Source: Nymphaea colorata
Taxonomy: Eukaryota; Streptophyta; Magnoliopsida; Nymphaeales; Nymphaeaceae
Length of the DNA stretch: 64,000 nt
Direction of reading: 5' to 3'
Assembly: GCF_008831285.2 (NCBI RefSeq)
Contig: NW_022204508.1
Location: 124,001 to 188,000 of the forward strand
A program made the position numbers and the translations under genes. This document shows, piece by piece, positions 36,897-50,042 of the stretch (position 1 is the stretch's first letter; each line of letters begins with the position of its first letter). The notes under the pieces were generated by a model. That model saw nothing but the letters and a program-made list of their open reading frames with translations. It was not told the origin of the DNA and ran no database searches.

Positions 36897-39796
36897 TGTA
36901 ACGCTCGGCGTTTTGAGCAGAGCGGGTCAGGTCAGGGTCCAGACCCGGACCCTAGCCCCATGCGCGAGGAGCCCGACACCGTCTCCCCTCCCTCGCTTTC
37001 TCTTCTCCCCCGTTTTCCTTGTATCGCCTCTAACCCACGACCGGAACTCAGGGAAGAAGAAGGCGGCAACGGTGACGACAGCGACGGTGACGACGGTGGC
37101 GATGGCGATGGCGGCGCTTGAGGTGAACCCTGTCGTCCCCTGCCTCTTCCTCTCTTCTCTCCTCTTCTTCTTCCCATTTTCTTTTCCCTCCTCCCTCTCC
37201 CACTGGCTGTCGTCTCCCCTCTCCACCGAACGACTCTTCCCTCTCCCACTGTCTCTCATCTCCCCTCTCCACCGAACGACTCTCCTCACTCTCCACTGTC
37301 TCTCTCTCCTCTCACGCGCTCTCACCCTCACTGCCTTCGTTTTCCTTTTTTTTTGTATGGCAGACCCCTCCCTTGAGGCCCCTTTTCACTGATTTTGATT
37401 TTTATTGTGGGTTTGGTCCTTTTGCAGCTGGGGGAAACATATTCTTCCCCTCATAGCAGCGACTAGGTGGTGGTGTCTTGGCATGATTTTTGCCGTTTGG
37501 GGATCGTTTGAGTGCTTGGGGTGGCTGTTGAAGGCGTTGCAACAGTTTGGACTTTTGATTTGGGGTGAGCTAGACTTAATCAAGCTCAAATTATTGAATG
37601 TTATCTTTGAAGCATGTATAGTTATGGTTTGAGCATGCTAGAGCTTAGAATTGATTATTTGGAACACATGGTAGTGATTTCGTTTTTGGGGGAAAGCTTG
37701 CGATTATGTTGGAAAGCAAAGATTCATATATTGGATGATCAATTAAGCATGATGGATTAATTTTCGAAGCATTAGGGAAACATGGTACAGTTTGTGAGGT
37801 TGTGGGGAAGATTTAGGACCGTTTTAGTGAGCTTGTAGCATGCGTTGTTGTGAACGGGTGCATCTTGGAGTTAAATAGAGATAACGTACATAAGTTGGAT
37901 GTATCTTTGGGGTAAACGCCTTGATTTAAGAAAAAGAAAGTTTGAGAAAGGCGTTAGTGATAGACGGATTGATGGCTTTGAGTTTTGACATCTGTTGGCA
38001 CGGCTAGATGTTGGGAAGTGACCTATTGGAGAACTTGTGGGTCAACACTACCCGTCGACACCCTCTTGAGGCGATGACACGTGCCTCAATGATTTTGTTT
38101 TGTTTTTGTTTGAATTGTTGAGGTATGTAGTAGGAATCTTATCTTGTGTTTGTGTCGGCAGGTACACCGGGTACGTCCCATCGACCTTGAGCTACCGGAT
38201 TCGAAGCTCGAAGCATTTTGAAGATTCTTGTGAGCGCGCCACAGGTATGGCGACATTCCAGGCAAATCCCTGCCTGGGCAAGTGAATGATTGTTTGTTCC
38301 TAGGTTCATGGGATCCTAGGATTTGTGATGTGAATTGATTGATTGTTCCGTGAACGAATGTGTGTATGCATGTACATGAATTGATATAGGATATGAATTG
38401 TTTTTGAAAGACTTATAGTAATTGTTTTGAAAATGTTACGCATTTGCATGTGCATGCTAGAATTGATAACTGTTTAGGACAGATGAGGCGGGGTATCCCC
38501 AATTGTGCATTAGAAAGCATCCTAGAATGATAACTGCATAGGACAGCTACGAGCCCACCACAGATTGAGACTACCCTCTGTGGTTTGGCTAAGTTTTCAA
38601 AGATGTGATTGTTATGATGATGAATGTGAACGTTATGTTTATTGAATACCCATTGCCACGGGCAATGATGCAAATGATTGCATAGAGGGTAATTGTACCC
38701 ATATTCTTATGACGGCTAGCCAAAACTGTTGTGGTTATGTGTAACCCTCGTGTGGAGGCAATTGGAGGTGTGGGTTCACTCGTGAAGTGAACCAACCTCA
38801 TGAGTTAGCCAGTTAATTGTATTTGTGCAAGTATAAGTATAAGAATGAAAGAATAAGAGATGAGAGGCCAGTGGGATGTGACTATGTGTTTGGGAGTTGT
38901 CCCGCTTTCGCCACTGGTCTCGCCTGTTCGGAGCGCAGGCGGTGCAAGGCCCCAGGGTTCTGTTGTGTGATGTGCTTGGAGCGTAGGCTCCCGCCTTCCC
39001 AACCTGGGTGTCCTAGGGAAGGCTGAGTATCTCTCCTTGGAATTCACACATCCATGGATGAGTGTTCTACCGCTGTAGTGGATAGATGGATCCATACTAT
39101 TCTAGGCCACCACGAGGGTCTCTTGGCTGTGGGCCGCCCGCGGTCTGCACGTGCCTGTGTTTGCACCCATAGGAATTGTAAATTCACTGATGGTAATGAA
39201 ACTGAAATGTATGTGATTGAAATGTACAAGATTGTTGTGCGTGTGACTGTTGTGATTATAAATGCAAGTGACATGTTGGGGATGCCTTGCATGTGATTGA
39301 AATTTTGTTATTGTAGCCATGGAGTGGCCTCTGCATGTCGTGTCCTGACACGACATAATGATAGATCGTTCTGATGTTTGATTGTATATTTGAGTCCTAC
39401 CTGAGAGGGTTTGGACTTTTCCTGGCTTGTTGCCATACTGCGAAGGCTAAGCCTTCAGTTGTTTCTTTTTTTCAGGTTTTGGTGGACCCAGGGCAGCAGG
39501 CTGAGCAGATGGCTACACTCACGTCCTACTGGGGATGTTTTGGGTTTTGTTTTTGTAGTGCCGGCGCGTCGGGTTTTGGTTTTACTGATGCCTTGTTTTT
39601 TGTTAGGCACGATGTTGTGATTTTGGGGCATTTTTGGTCAAATGTACAGTTGAACTGAAAGGCTATATAAAATGGAAAGCTTGCCCCATTGTTTTGAATT
39701 GCTTGGCTCATTTCTTTTTGAACTGATGTGTAGTCACACCTCAATGTTGGAGTTTAGAAAAAAAATGGTTGTGTGTCAAAAGGTCGGGGTGTGACA
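36897..39796 (+). repeat. 3' LTR of the Ty3 chromovirus
   Basis: 2900 bp, same ends as the 5' LTR, colinear with it apart from scattered substitutions and small indels. Frames inside it mirror those of the 5' LTR. Confidence 0.93.
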
Positions 39797-39801
39797 TTAG
39801 G

Positions 39802-41183
39802 GCCCCGTTCTTTTTGGTCCCCCGACTTAATACGCTGCTGCCATTTAAATGTAGTTTAAAACCCTCACTCACCAGAGAAAGTTGAGTGCGGTACGATGCA
39901 AAAGGGAAAAAGGTATTTTGGTAATTTTGAAAAAGAAATATTTTTCATTTTTTTATTTTTATTTTATTTTTATTTGTATCATGTAAACTAAAGATATTTT
40001 AATCACAAAATTAGTGCACTAGTATAACGCATATAACCAAATTTTCACGCTCACACCATCCATTGCCATAATTGCGACCCCTTCCTCGTCCTGGACGACC
40101 AGGAATTTGTTGTGGGCTGTAAAAAAAAGTGACATTAATTAACACGGATTTCAATTTCATGTACAAATAATCACGAGAATGACCAATTTATATAAAAGCA
40201 ATTGTTGTTTGATTGGCGCATGAGTTGTGTAAATTAATCACGAGAACAATGAATAATTTATCTATTTATTTACTTTTAATGAAATAATACTAATGACACA
40301 TGGGTGAAATAATATATAACATATATTATTATATTTTAAATGTTACTCAGTTCATTATTAGCATAATTTTAGGGCTTGTTTTGTTTCAAATCTAGAATTT
40401 TTTTCTTGCTTTTCACTTCAGATTCTGTAAAAATGATGCTTTAATGTGTACGTGTATATCCATAAGATTGGTGTTAGTTTACTGTAGATATATCTCTTAA
40501 TAATGAAATATTGAGCTAGTAAGTGGTCCGGTTTGTGTTCGGATCTACCTTAACGGAACTTGTGCTTGGACAGAATTTTTGAAAGTTCCCTTCCAGATCA
40601 AAACATTATTGGTGCGCTGGAAAATATTCAACATTTACATGTAATCAAGTTGGATAATATTATAGTCAGGGGTTCAAGGCTCGCTCTTTGTTGCGGGTTC
40701 GGTCATATGACTAAATTATGCGCCAGGTGTGAGTTTGATTATGACAGCCATTCAGTTTTCTTTACCCAACTTGACTAAAAATTTGTTTCCTGGATACAGT
40801 AATGTTGAGATTTTAATTTGCTGACGCATTTTCTTCCCTAACTTTATATATAACAACAATTTAGTTTCGTTGTTGTATGTTTTAAGGTAGATCAAAGGGT
40901 TCAGCCAAGATGACTAAATCATTTCAAACACTCTCCTGCTTGTCTCACGTTTGCTGAAAACAGTTGCAAACTATTGACTCTTTCGCATTCTCTCTACTTG
41001 GAGATGGAAAACATGACCACAAAAAAAATTGCAAGAACCAAATCAAACAAGGGGGAGAGAGAGAGAGAAAGGAGCCGATGAAATGCAAATTTGCATATTT
41101 AAAGAATAGATTAGTTACACGCATTTCAAACAATTTAAAATGAATAAAAAAAGTTAAGCAGCATGATGTAGCAATACTACAGA
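39802..41183. other. Intergenic region
   Basis: Begins GGGCCCCGTTCTTTTTGG next to TTA, which resembles a PIF/Harbinger-type terminus, but no matching right end was found. The rest is AT-rich. The 72-codon frame at 40560-40778 has no recognised domain. Confidence 0.4.
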
Positions 41184-43000
41184 TCATCTCCTATCGTCTA
41201 ACCTTTTCCCAAGACAGTCCTTTAAATGCTGCGGCAGATGGAGTGCAGGACATGATCTGTAAATTGTCAAATCTTCAAGCTTCGAGAGGCAGGCAATCTG
41301 TTGCTTTGCATCCGTATGACATGTTCCTGCTGCATCATTTTGTTGGGGAGTAACATCATTGACGTCCATTAGAGACTTGAGATTGGGGAAGTCTTTAAGA
41401 GATAACCGTCTCCGTTGCCAGAGGCATTGCCAGTGGCCTCCCAAACTGATGTCCTCATTAAAACCTTGTAGGTGCAATTCCTCCAGTAGGGAGAGAGCCC
41501 ACACCCATTTAGGCACCCTTCCCCATTTGAGCTCTTCAACCCTCGAGTCTATCAAAGTCAGATCCTTGGGGGAGGGTAGAAATGTTGATAGCTGATCTGA
41601 TGGCAATGACAGCGTTGATTCCATAGCTGCCCCATCCAAGAGCATCAGATTGAGGTTGGGCAGGTGCTAAAGCAAGTTCTACTCCAATCTTGCATTTGGG
41701 CAATTCAACACTGTCAGGGCACGGAGCCGAGTCGCTTGACCGTCATGCCCTGGAAGCTCGGACAGAGCATAAATCAAGCCTTCTGTCTGCATCTTTGGAC
41801 GGTTCTGAAATTCCACCTCTCTTAAGCATGCATAAAAGTTTCTGTTGCTAATTCCCTTGATCCAGCTGCTGGCCATCCTTCTCAGTTGGGCAAATTCCAT
41901 GCTCTCAGATCCTCAAGTGAAGGAAGGTGAGCAGGGAGCTGCTTCAGAGTGTTCAGATTAGACAACCACAGCCTCTTTCAATCTGGCATGTGTACATCAG
42001 CTACTTGCTCTAACCTCTCACAATATCTCACCTCCAACCACTCCAAGGCAGGCATGTTAGCGAGAGTCTTTAACTTATAACATCCATACACATCCAACCA
42101 CTTGAGAGCAGGCATGCCATGAGATAATTGCTCTAGGCTGCCACATCCTTCCACCTGCAACCAGTCCAAGTTGGGGAAGTCACCAATCGTGTTGAGTCCA
42201 TCATAGCTCCGAATTTTCAAGGACTTTAGCATAGGCATGCTCGGTAATTCACACAGTGTAGGGCAGGTGTTGACCTCCAACTTCTCCAATGATTTAATTC
42301 CTATCACTGTTGCCCACAATGGGAAACATTGCAGCCGTAATGTCTGCAGCTCCACATAGTTGGTGTCCAAATACCACACAGGCCTTTCACCTTTATAATC
42401 GCAAATTCCCAAGCTCTCTATGCTATGTGGAGGTTCCAAAGCCTCCAGCAAACCCTTCTGTTCCAAAGCACTGCCCACTATGTCATTTTTTCCCACCTTG
42501 AAGTCTAATTCCACACCAATTAGCTCGTGCTTCTCCTTAAGATGTGCATCTTTTGCATCAATTACTTTCACCCTTCCCCCTTCCAAACGTTCTACTGACA
42601 AGTACCCCTTTAGTTTGTTCAAGTCTTTCAGTTCCCTAATATTGCATCCCTTTATGTCCCCTTTGCCATCACATACAAGAAACCTTTTTAAGGTCCGTAA
42701 ATTGGTAAGCTTCCCCAAGCCTTTGGCTATAAAAAGTTTCCCAAACCTTCGGCTATAAAATTCAAACGCGTTTCATGTTCAAGCTCAAGATACCTCTAGT
42801 TGCAGAGTTCTCCCATTTTGTTGGGCAGCTCTTCAATTTTACTATGATTTAAATTCAATGTTTGCAGGTTCTAGAGTCTACCGATTGAATTGGGCAACTG
42901 TCTCACATCAGAAAGGCTAAGATCAAGATATTTTAGAAGTGAAAGGTTTTGAATGGGAGTTTGGTAGCTCATGTATCTGACATTTCATCAAGTGGCTTTA
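41184..43000 (-). pseudogene. CNL LRR-region pseudogene, minus copy A
   Basis: From high to low coordinates the minus strand reads NLSLLKYLDLSLSDVRQLPN and LNLNHSKIEELPNKMGEL (about 43000-42800). Next comes a 246-codon stretch (42718-41978) starting MGKLTNLRTLKRFLVCD with CNIRELKDLNKLKGYL, then the C-terminal repeats ending PALHLPQHLKDCLGKRL near 41184. Stops at the end of HMPD and in LPN-stop-EGWPA break it, the latter where the plus copy has NWEGWPADG. No CC or NB-ARC is found directly upstream. Instead, sequence at about 43210-43290 resembles the leader of the other CNL fragment (about 50240-50310), so CC and NB-ARC appear to be deleted. Confidence 0.85.
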
Positions 43001-43527
43001 ATATAAAAAGTCATCCAGCCCTTGGCTTCAATCAAATTGCTGCTTATTTTGTCCTGTCTGTGCCTGCCATTCAATCTGGTGACCCGTTTCCCTCTTCAAT
43101 CTGGTGAAATACGTTTATAATAATATGGCACATAGGAAAATACTCAATCACACATTTTTTTACTAAGTTATGCTAAAGAAGAAGTTAAATTATTTAATTT
43201 ACTAGCAGTTAAATAAATCTGATGGAAAGAATCCCCAACCGAAGCCTTCTACATCTCTTAGAGTTCCTCTTTTCAGGTTTGTCAGATTTCGTGTTAATGC
43301 TCTTGTTTATCTGATTTTGTAAATTTTGCATATTCAATCTTCAACTCACATTTATTTTGATATTGAATGTGACCAAATGCTGCTGCAAACAATTTGCTGG
43401 ACTTTAGAGTCAAATTTGGGCTCGGTCACAAAAGTAAATATTGAATCCATTAAACCAGATCCAAACTTTGTCATAATGTTATGATCGGCATAAAGTCACA
43501 TGAGAGAGTGTGTGTGTATATGTATAG

Positions 43528-43590
<63 letters not shown>

Positions 43591-43807
43591 TGAGCATAAT
43601 ATTAGCAAAAGCATTTGGCTAACGATGGTAGAACCAAAGCAGCAATTACTTGTGTCTGAATCCAACGTTCAAACCAGTTTTTTTTTAAATTAACCGTTCA
43701 CATATTATCTTAAAAATAATTTGGTAGGTGAACCAAGCTAATAATTGAGATCAAAATAAGTCTGAAACCATTTTCTCCATGCCTAATGTTATTAAGATTT
43801 TCCTTGA

Positions 43808-43851
<44 letters not shown>

Positions 43852-45539
43852 ATGTATATGTATATATATATTATGACAATTATTGGACATGGATTGAATT
43901 TCATGACCCACATTTTTGGTAAACTTAGAACAATTAAAACTGCTAGTCTTAAATTTTCATGTATCCAGTTTCTCTCTAGTTTTTTTTTCCATACCTATAA
44001 ATTTGTACCTTTGGAGTTCAAATGCGAAGGAAAAATTTCAAAAATCCGACTGGAATCTGGGTTACCACAGTGGCAGTGGCGAACAGCCATAAATAGTAGA
44101 GTGCTCCATGGATTTGGTACTCCATCAAGTTGTTCTACCATTGCAATTTCATGACCACACTGTTTATGTAAGAACAGTATATTATGGTTGTTAGTACAAT
44201 TTAATGGTCTGCCCCCTTCTTTAATTTCTAGTTGCTGAATTTATAAGAAAGAATAAACCCGTCGGTTGGCATTAGAAGTACAACGTGCCCATTGCTTAAT
44301 TTGGACTATGGTGAGCCCATGTGCTCTACAAGCTGGCAAGGTATATGGCCCAATCCCTATCTTCTACGGTCAAGTACAAAAACACCCAGTTTCAACCACA
44401 TCTTACCCAAATAAAGAAATGTTTCTTTATTCCTCAGCAATCACTTGCCAATCATCTCAGCTTCAGCAGAAACACTGTTTTTAGCTTTACCAAACATGAA
44501 CATATTTCTTGAAAGTCCATAGGCACCAAATGACAGTGTGGAAAGTAACTTTCCAACACTTGTTGCCAGCCTCACTTAACACTGTTGTTCTTAGCTACCA
44601 TTGTCAACATCATTACTGCTAGAAAACATCATTACTGCTAGAGAGCAAGAAACCGAAAAAAGTGATCTGCATCTTCCTCTTGTCATTTATACATGAAGAA
44701 CCACTGCAGTTCAATCTATCTAAAGTAGGGAATGAGAATCTGCCTACATAAGCAATATACACAAACTTATTTTTTCTCTCTTTTATGAATCTCCCTGTTT
44801 CTCTCACCTCTTTCAATTTCTCTCCTAAAATCTCTCTTTTTATTTCTCTTCGGTTTATCTCTCACCTTTAAGTATCTTTCTCTTTTGCCTGAAAATCACT
44901 TTCTCTTCGTTTCTCTTGAATTTATTTCTTTTCTGAGTCACTCTCTCTCTCGCTGTCTCTCTTCAATTTTCTCTCCTAAAATCTCTTTATCTTTCTTTCG
45001 TTAATCTCTCCCTCTCTCTCTTCTGTTTGTATCTTAAAATCTCTCATTCTCTCTGTCAATCTCTCTCTCTCTCTCTCCCCCATGTTGTCTCCTTTTCTTT
45101 CTCTGCCTCCCTTTCATTTCTTTTTTACGATCTCTTTTTCTATCTCTTCGATCTCACTCTCGGCAATTTCTCTCTTAAAACATCATTTTCTCTTACTGTT
45201 ATTAATCTCTCTATTTGATTTCTCCCTCTGTACCTTCCCTTCTCTTTCTTTATGATTTCTCTATGAAAATTTCTCTCTATTATTAATCTCTTTCTGTCTA
45301 TCCTAGATTTGCCTCTCTCTCTCTCTCTCTCTGTGTCTCCCCCCCCCTCTGTCTCTCTCTCTCTCTCTTGTCTGTCTCTTTTAACATTATAAATAAGGTT
45401 GAACTACTATACAACTTTTATTATGAATAAGGTTGAACTTTGCTGGCTCTCTCTCTCTCTCTCTCTATACATAAATGCAACATTGATCCATGACTGCTGC
45501 TAAATAAATCCAGAAGAAAACCTCAACCCCAATCTTCTA
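43001..45539. other. CNL-flank, microsatellites and pyrimidine-rich tract
   Basis: Two TA-rich microsatellites occur, at about 43528-43572 followed by (GA)n, and at about 43808-43870. A largely CT-only tract of about 650 bp runs from 44760 to 45400 (CTCTCTCTCT, TTTCTCTC). Leader-like motifs occur near 43210 and 45500 (TAAATCC...CCCCAA...CTTCTAC). No gene was recognised. Confidence 0.5.
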
Positions 45540-46180
45540 CGTCACCTGGATTTGTACTTCACTGACAATTAAGAAGGAAAAAAAAAAAGAACATTAGAGG
45601 CAAGTGCGCTCATGCAGGGGTAAGCTAATAAAATAAGAATGATATTAAAGTAAAGATGAAAAAACTTGCTAAATCACATCCTAACTAGTGTAACATGGTG
45701 CCAGATATATGTTGCCCGCAGTGGCACGTGATCACTTAATACCATTCAGTCATTTAGATCCCAATCCAGTAATCAAGAACATATTGATAGTCTTTTTTTT
45801 CCAGACTGTGATTCATTTTTTTAAATAGAAATTATTTGTTTTAATATTGTTTGCTGTAATTATTTTTCTTGCTTTAAAATATTAAAAAAAACAAATACCA
45901 ATAACTTGAAAAACTTGCCAGAGTTATAGAAGAAATTAGGCAGTGCTGAGAATAATGTGAGAAGGGAAATCAGATTGTTGACTGTCCTTACGTCTCTTAG
46001 TTGTCCAATATGCAGTTTCTAGGTAGAATATTTCTTGCTTTCTTCTTATTCTTCTCCTTTCAACAGAATCTGATTAGTCAAATTTCAATTTAATTTCGCA
46101 AAGTAGAGAATCTAAATCGCATTTCATGTCCGCCTGTGATAATTCTATAAAATTCATGACCATGGCAATTTATTCTACCA
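45540..46180. repeat. Direct repeat flanking the right arm, copy 1
   Basis: Matches 51340-52030 in the same orientation with moderate divergence. Shared anchors are CTCATGCAGGGGTA, ATCAAGAACA.ATTGATAGT, AGAATATTTCTT and CTGATTAGT.AAATTT. It probably represents CNL upstream sequence duplicated together with the genes. Confidence 0.7.
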
Positions 46181-46228
46181 TCTCCTAGAGAGGAAGCCTG
46201 AGCAATACTATACCATAGTATAGTATTT

Positions 46229-47895
46229 GGTGCAGCCAGACACTGTCAGGCCGTACCTAAAAAGAAAGGTTATGCACAGGACCTGGCCAAGCCTAGCTTG
46301 GTATGGGTAGGCTAGGTCGCACCAGGCTGTACCGGCGGCCACAACGCAAGCCTGGCTTAAACAGGTATGGCCCCGGCCGGCCTGGCTCAACAGGTCTTGC
46401 CTCCTTAGGATATGCCAGTGGCCGGCCTGTTTCTGGCCAGGCCATTCTAGGCCTGTCTGCGGCTAGCCAAGCTACGCCTGCAGCTAGGCTTACAGCCAGA
46501 CAAAACAAGCCATGTGGCTGGCCTGAAGCACATTTTTAGGTCTGTTGTCTGCCACTCAGCTAGACCTAGCTTGCTGGGTGGTTGGGAATAGCTTGCCCTT
46601 GGCACAGTCAAACTCTCGCTCAATTTTTTGAACAATTTTAACCTTATTAGGGAATTATGTAATTTGAAGCTAATAATAACTAATTAATAACTAATTATAC
46701 TTAAAAAAAAGACTAACTCAGCCAGGCCTAGCTTGCTGGGTGCTTGGGAATAGCTTGCCCTTGGCACAGTCAAACTCTCGCTCAATTTCTTGAACAATTT
46801 TAACCTTATTAGGGAATTATGTAATTTGAAGCTAATAATAACTAATTATACTTTAAAAAAAGACTAAAATGCCATTCGGTGTTTTTCATCTATAAATAAT
46901 CATTGTTTCTACCTTCTAATACATCATCAACCCCTTGGAGCCCTCTCTCTTTGTAAATACTTTTTCATTTCTACCTTCTAATATGCCTGACAACCCCTTG
47001 GAGTCTTCCCTCTCCTACTCCAAACTTTCTTCTTATCCTATTTTCACTTTAATATCTCTCTTCAGTGCTTCCTCATTTTCAATCTTGCAGTATTTCTTCT
47101 TCTTCAATTTTTATAATCGAGGAGCTCATGAAAGGCTCTTGTCTACTTTCTTCAACTCATTGTAAGTCCTCATTTGATGACCTTATTTGGTAGTGGAAGC
47201 AAAGAAGTGATTTATTCTTTGACTTTATCAAGGTATGTTGATCTTTTCTATTTTTTTTTTACTTTTTGATTTCATGTCAAGGCAATTAATCCATAGAGAT
47301 GGATTCGGAGAGAGAAGGATTTTTCTTAAAGCTATGGGAGTATGAACAATGCAAGTTTGTCTTTTTAATTCTCTCTTTCTGTATTTTCTTAAATATCTGT
47401 CTTTTCAACTACTTTTTTTTGAAACTATCTCTATTTTTTTAATTCTCTCTCTTTCAAATATCTTTCTCTCTCCCACTCTTTCTTTTAGGTTGCTCTCTCT
47501 TTAACCTCTCCAATTTTTACTTTCCTCTTCATTTTGCTCTTTCTTTCAATCTCTATCTTTTCCTTTTTTGAACTTCCCTTTCTCACTCTTTTTATTTTTT
47601 TCTTTGTTTTTTTTTGTTCTCCCTCTTCTTTAACTAATCTCTCATTTTTTTTTCTAGCTTTTGTCTCTCTTTTATTAATCTCTCTTGTTAATGTCTCTCT
47701 TTAAATCTTTCTCTTTTGGAGTGTTTACTATACTTTAAGCTCCTTGCTTAAATCCAAAGATATGTTGAGAAAGAAAGGGTGTGATGTAAATGGAGACATG
47801 GCTACTGATGAACATTACACATGCCATTTTATATGGAGCAAATATTAAGATAAGTTGGACCGATAACCTATTGTACAATAAGAGATCCTGTGCGC
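46229..47895. repeat. Inner part of right inverted-repeat arm
   Basis: Reverse-complement match of 5244-6752, including the GC-rich degenerate block (46229-46560) and the purine/pyrimidine tract, which reads as CT on this strand at about 47400-47720. It lacks the Harbinger-type insertion and retains a single TTA at its position. Confidence 0.85.
46558..46863. repeat. Imperfect tandem duplication of about 150 bp in the right arm
   Basis: The segment from CCTAGCTTGCTGGGTG through CTTGGCACAGTCAAAC to TAATAATAACTAATTA occurs twice (about 46558-46713 and 46722-46863) on the right and only once on the left arm, so it arose after the arms separated. Confidence 0.9.
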
Positions 47896-47959
47896 CCAAA
47901 TTTAAATATGGAGCAGATATTTGAATCTTGTGGAATGCATCAGGGATCCACACCCACCA

Positions 47960-49403
47960 AAAAAAAAAATGGACGGCTAGAAGGAAACCCATCAGTAAAA
48001 ATTCGGTTGACGAGTTAACGACGGTGACAATGAAAAGCGTCATGTTGATTGATGACATGTCCATGGGCATCTATAAAGACTAGATATTTACCAACTATTA
48101 TGGGAACCATCAGTATTGAAACGAGTATCACTAACGTCCAATGAGAACCATCATTGCTTATTGAATCACTAATGTTTGATTCCGCTGTCACTAATGGTGA
48201 GTCTTCCCTTAAACGTGTAGACAACCCATTGTTTACTGAGTTATCTTGAGCACATCAATAAATATACAACTTTTACGAACCGCGTATCAATGCCATCAGT
48301 ATTTATCTAGGTTACGTTGTTTCTTCTGTCAGCATATGTTTAAAAGCTTGCTCACAGTTTCTCATGATATATCTTCCTTTATGACTGATGGTTTTTCGTC
48401 TTCCATCAATGAACACTTATCCTTATTTTTCTGTTGCAATCAGGGGCTTGAGACAACTTGTGTTAAGGTCCCCAAGGTAGATACTAAATGTACAAAGGTA
48501 GATATGCTCATAGATAGTGTAAATCAAATTATAGCTTCACTTGTGGGATCATTCGGTTAAGTTTCAAATAGATTTTCTATTAAAATCATGCATACCGTTT
48601 CTTGTAACATATTTTACTTGTTCTATGCAACTTTGCCGCCTGATTTACGCCATTGATAAGTATAGATGAAATTTGAAGTCTAGATTATTGGACTTCGTTT
48701 CATGTTTTGAATATTATTACCAACACCATTGGAATATCTAAGATGGGCTACATGTATCAAAAAATTTGTTAAGACTTATTCATACATATGTACTTGTTAT
48801 TAAGGATAATATCAATTCATTTGTCTGTTAATCAATAATATGTTCTGTATAATACATTGATTGCATTTTGTTCTGTTATTGATATCGTGCAAGGTTTTTT
48901 TGTATTCCTATTTTCCAGGTTGTACATGATATAGTATAATATAAAACATATTACAACCTTTTACTGACAGGTATCTCACATCAGTAAAAGTGCAATCTAG
49001 CGTCCATAAAATAGCTATTACTGACAGGAAGCAATTGTCAATATTAAATATTAATTTTTCTGGTGGGTATTTCCGTTAGTAAAAAGTGCACTGATGGTAG
49101 CCAGTCGTTACTATATCTGGTACACTGTAGTGACAGCTGCGGGTGTGTCAGTAAATCCTTAGCAATACAAGATGGCCACGATTTTCAGTGTAAGTGCACA
49201 AATGACTGAATGATGTAAGCAAGCGTCGCTACCCCATGCAATACACTAACAGCAACAGCCATTAGTATAATTCGACATCTACTAACGGTTTAGTGGACCC
49301 CGTCATTGAAATATTTAGTAGCACAATCTACACTCATGGATCCTGACGTCCATCAATAAAAGTATTAATGGTGGTCTAGACATTTTTAATTGACGTTTTT
49401 TTA
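47960..49403. mobile_element. CACTA-like remnant, right copy
   Basis: Inverted match of 945-2834 with the same TACTGATGG-type subterminal repeats. About 440 bp, including most of the hAT MITE and the coiled-coil frame, are missing near 48445. The remaining GCCCCTG/ATTGCAAC junction shows the MITE was once there. It abuts the CNL fragment at about 49404. Confidence 0.6.
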
Positions 49404-49406
49404 ATT

Positions 49407-50042
49407 GACCTACAATGGATACAATAGAAACACCTTCTTTTCCGAGCACACTACTCTCATTGAAGCCATCAAACAAGAGTTCTTTTACTTTCTCTTTATC
49501 ATCTGCCCTACCCGTGCGTGGTTGTGCAGTACCTATGAGATGGGTTATCTCTCGAGAATTGTCATGTTCACCACCAATAGGAACCTCACTCTTAACTTTT
49601 GGTGTTGTGTTGCGCAAATCCATCATTTTCTTATGTTGTTCCATTTCATTAAGCCTTTGGTTGATCTTTTTAATTTCATTCCCAAGTTGGTAAGATTCAG
49701 ATACATGTTCCTTAAAGCAAGGGCACAGAGTGGTCCAGGGCTTCCTTACCTTGTCCCTTTTGCAAAGTGCAATTGTGGTTTGGTATCGTTCGATGATGTC
49801 CTGGGCATCATTGAAAACATCCTTCAGCTCTCCCTCCAGATCTCTGTTGTGCTCATTGCTGAAAAAGGGCTTCTGATCTGTGACTTTGAGGGCCTTCTGA
49901 AAGCATCTGAACTTCTCCTAGAGCACCTCGAGATCATCTTCGGCATTCAAGATGAGATCCACCTTTTCTTCCAACAAGCTGGCTACAGCCCCAACAGAAT
50001 AGAAATAGGTGTTTGCACAAGGGTGTCGATTACTGTTGTCAT
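49407..50042 (-). pseudogene. CNL N-terminal fragment, minus copy B, cut at the P-loop
   Basis: Start ATG at 50042 (minus): MTTVIDTLVQTPIS, EEKVDLILNAEDDLEVL, stop, then ELKDVFNDAQDIIERYQTTI, LGNEIKKINQRLNEMEQHKK, and from 49644 an open piece NTTPKVKSEVPIGGEHDN...GKEGVSIVSIVG. The reading stops being CNL exactly after SIVG, just before the P-loop, where the CACTA-like arm begins. It aligns with the plus-strand CNL along its length, including the region where the Pack-MULE sits there; there is no such insertion here. One in-frame stop (TAG) lies near 49916 and a small shift is possible around it. Confidence 0.85.

Larger units (their letters stand above)
29050..39796 (+). mobile_element. Ty3/gypsy chromovirus (Tekay/Del-like), full length, inactive
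   Basis: A 10.75 kb LTR retrotransposon with 2.9 kb LTRs beginning TGTAACGCTC and ending GGGGTGTGACA, a tRNA-iMet-type primer site, a purine tract before the 3' LTR, and gag-protease-RT-RNase H-integrase-chromodomain order. Integrase after RT places it in Ty3/gypsy. The C-terminal chromodomain and very long LTRs suggest the Tekay/Del clade. Candidate target duplications are TCAGG (29045-29049) and TTAGG (39797-39801), with one mismatch. Multiple stops, a gag break and a 35 bp duplication inactivate it. The two LTRs differ by many substitutions and several indels, so it is not a recent insertion. Confidence 0.93.

Noticed and set aside
39797-39830. TTAGGGCCCCGTTC as the left end of a Harbinger MITE
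   Set aside because: No matching right end with TTA was found within the next 1.3 kb, and the TTA overlaps the possible target duplication of the Ty3 element.
40560-40778. 72-codon frame with several Cys residues
   Set aside because: No recognisable zinc-knuckle spacing or homology, and the surroundings show no gene structure.
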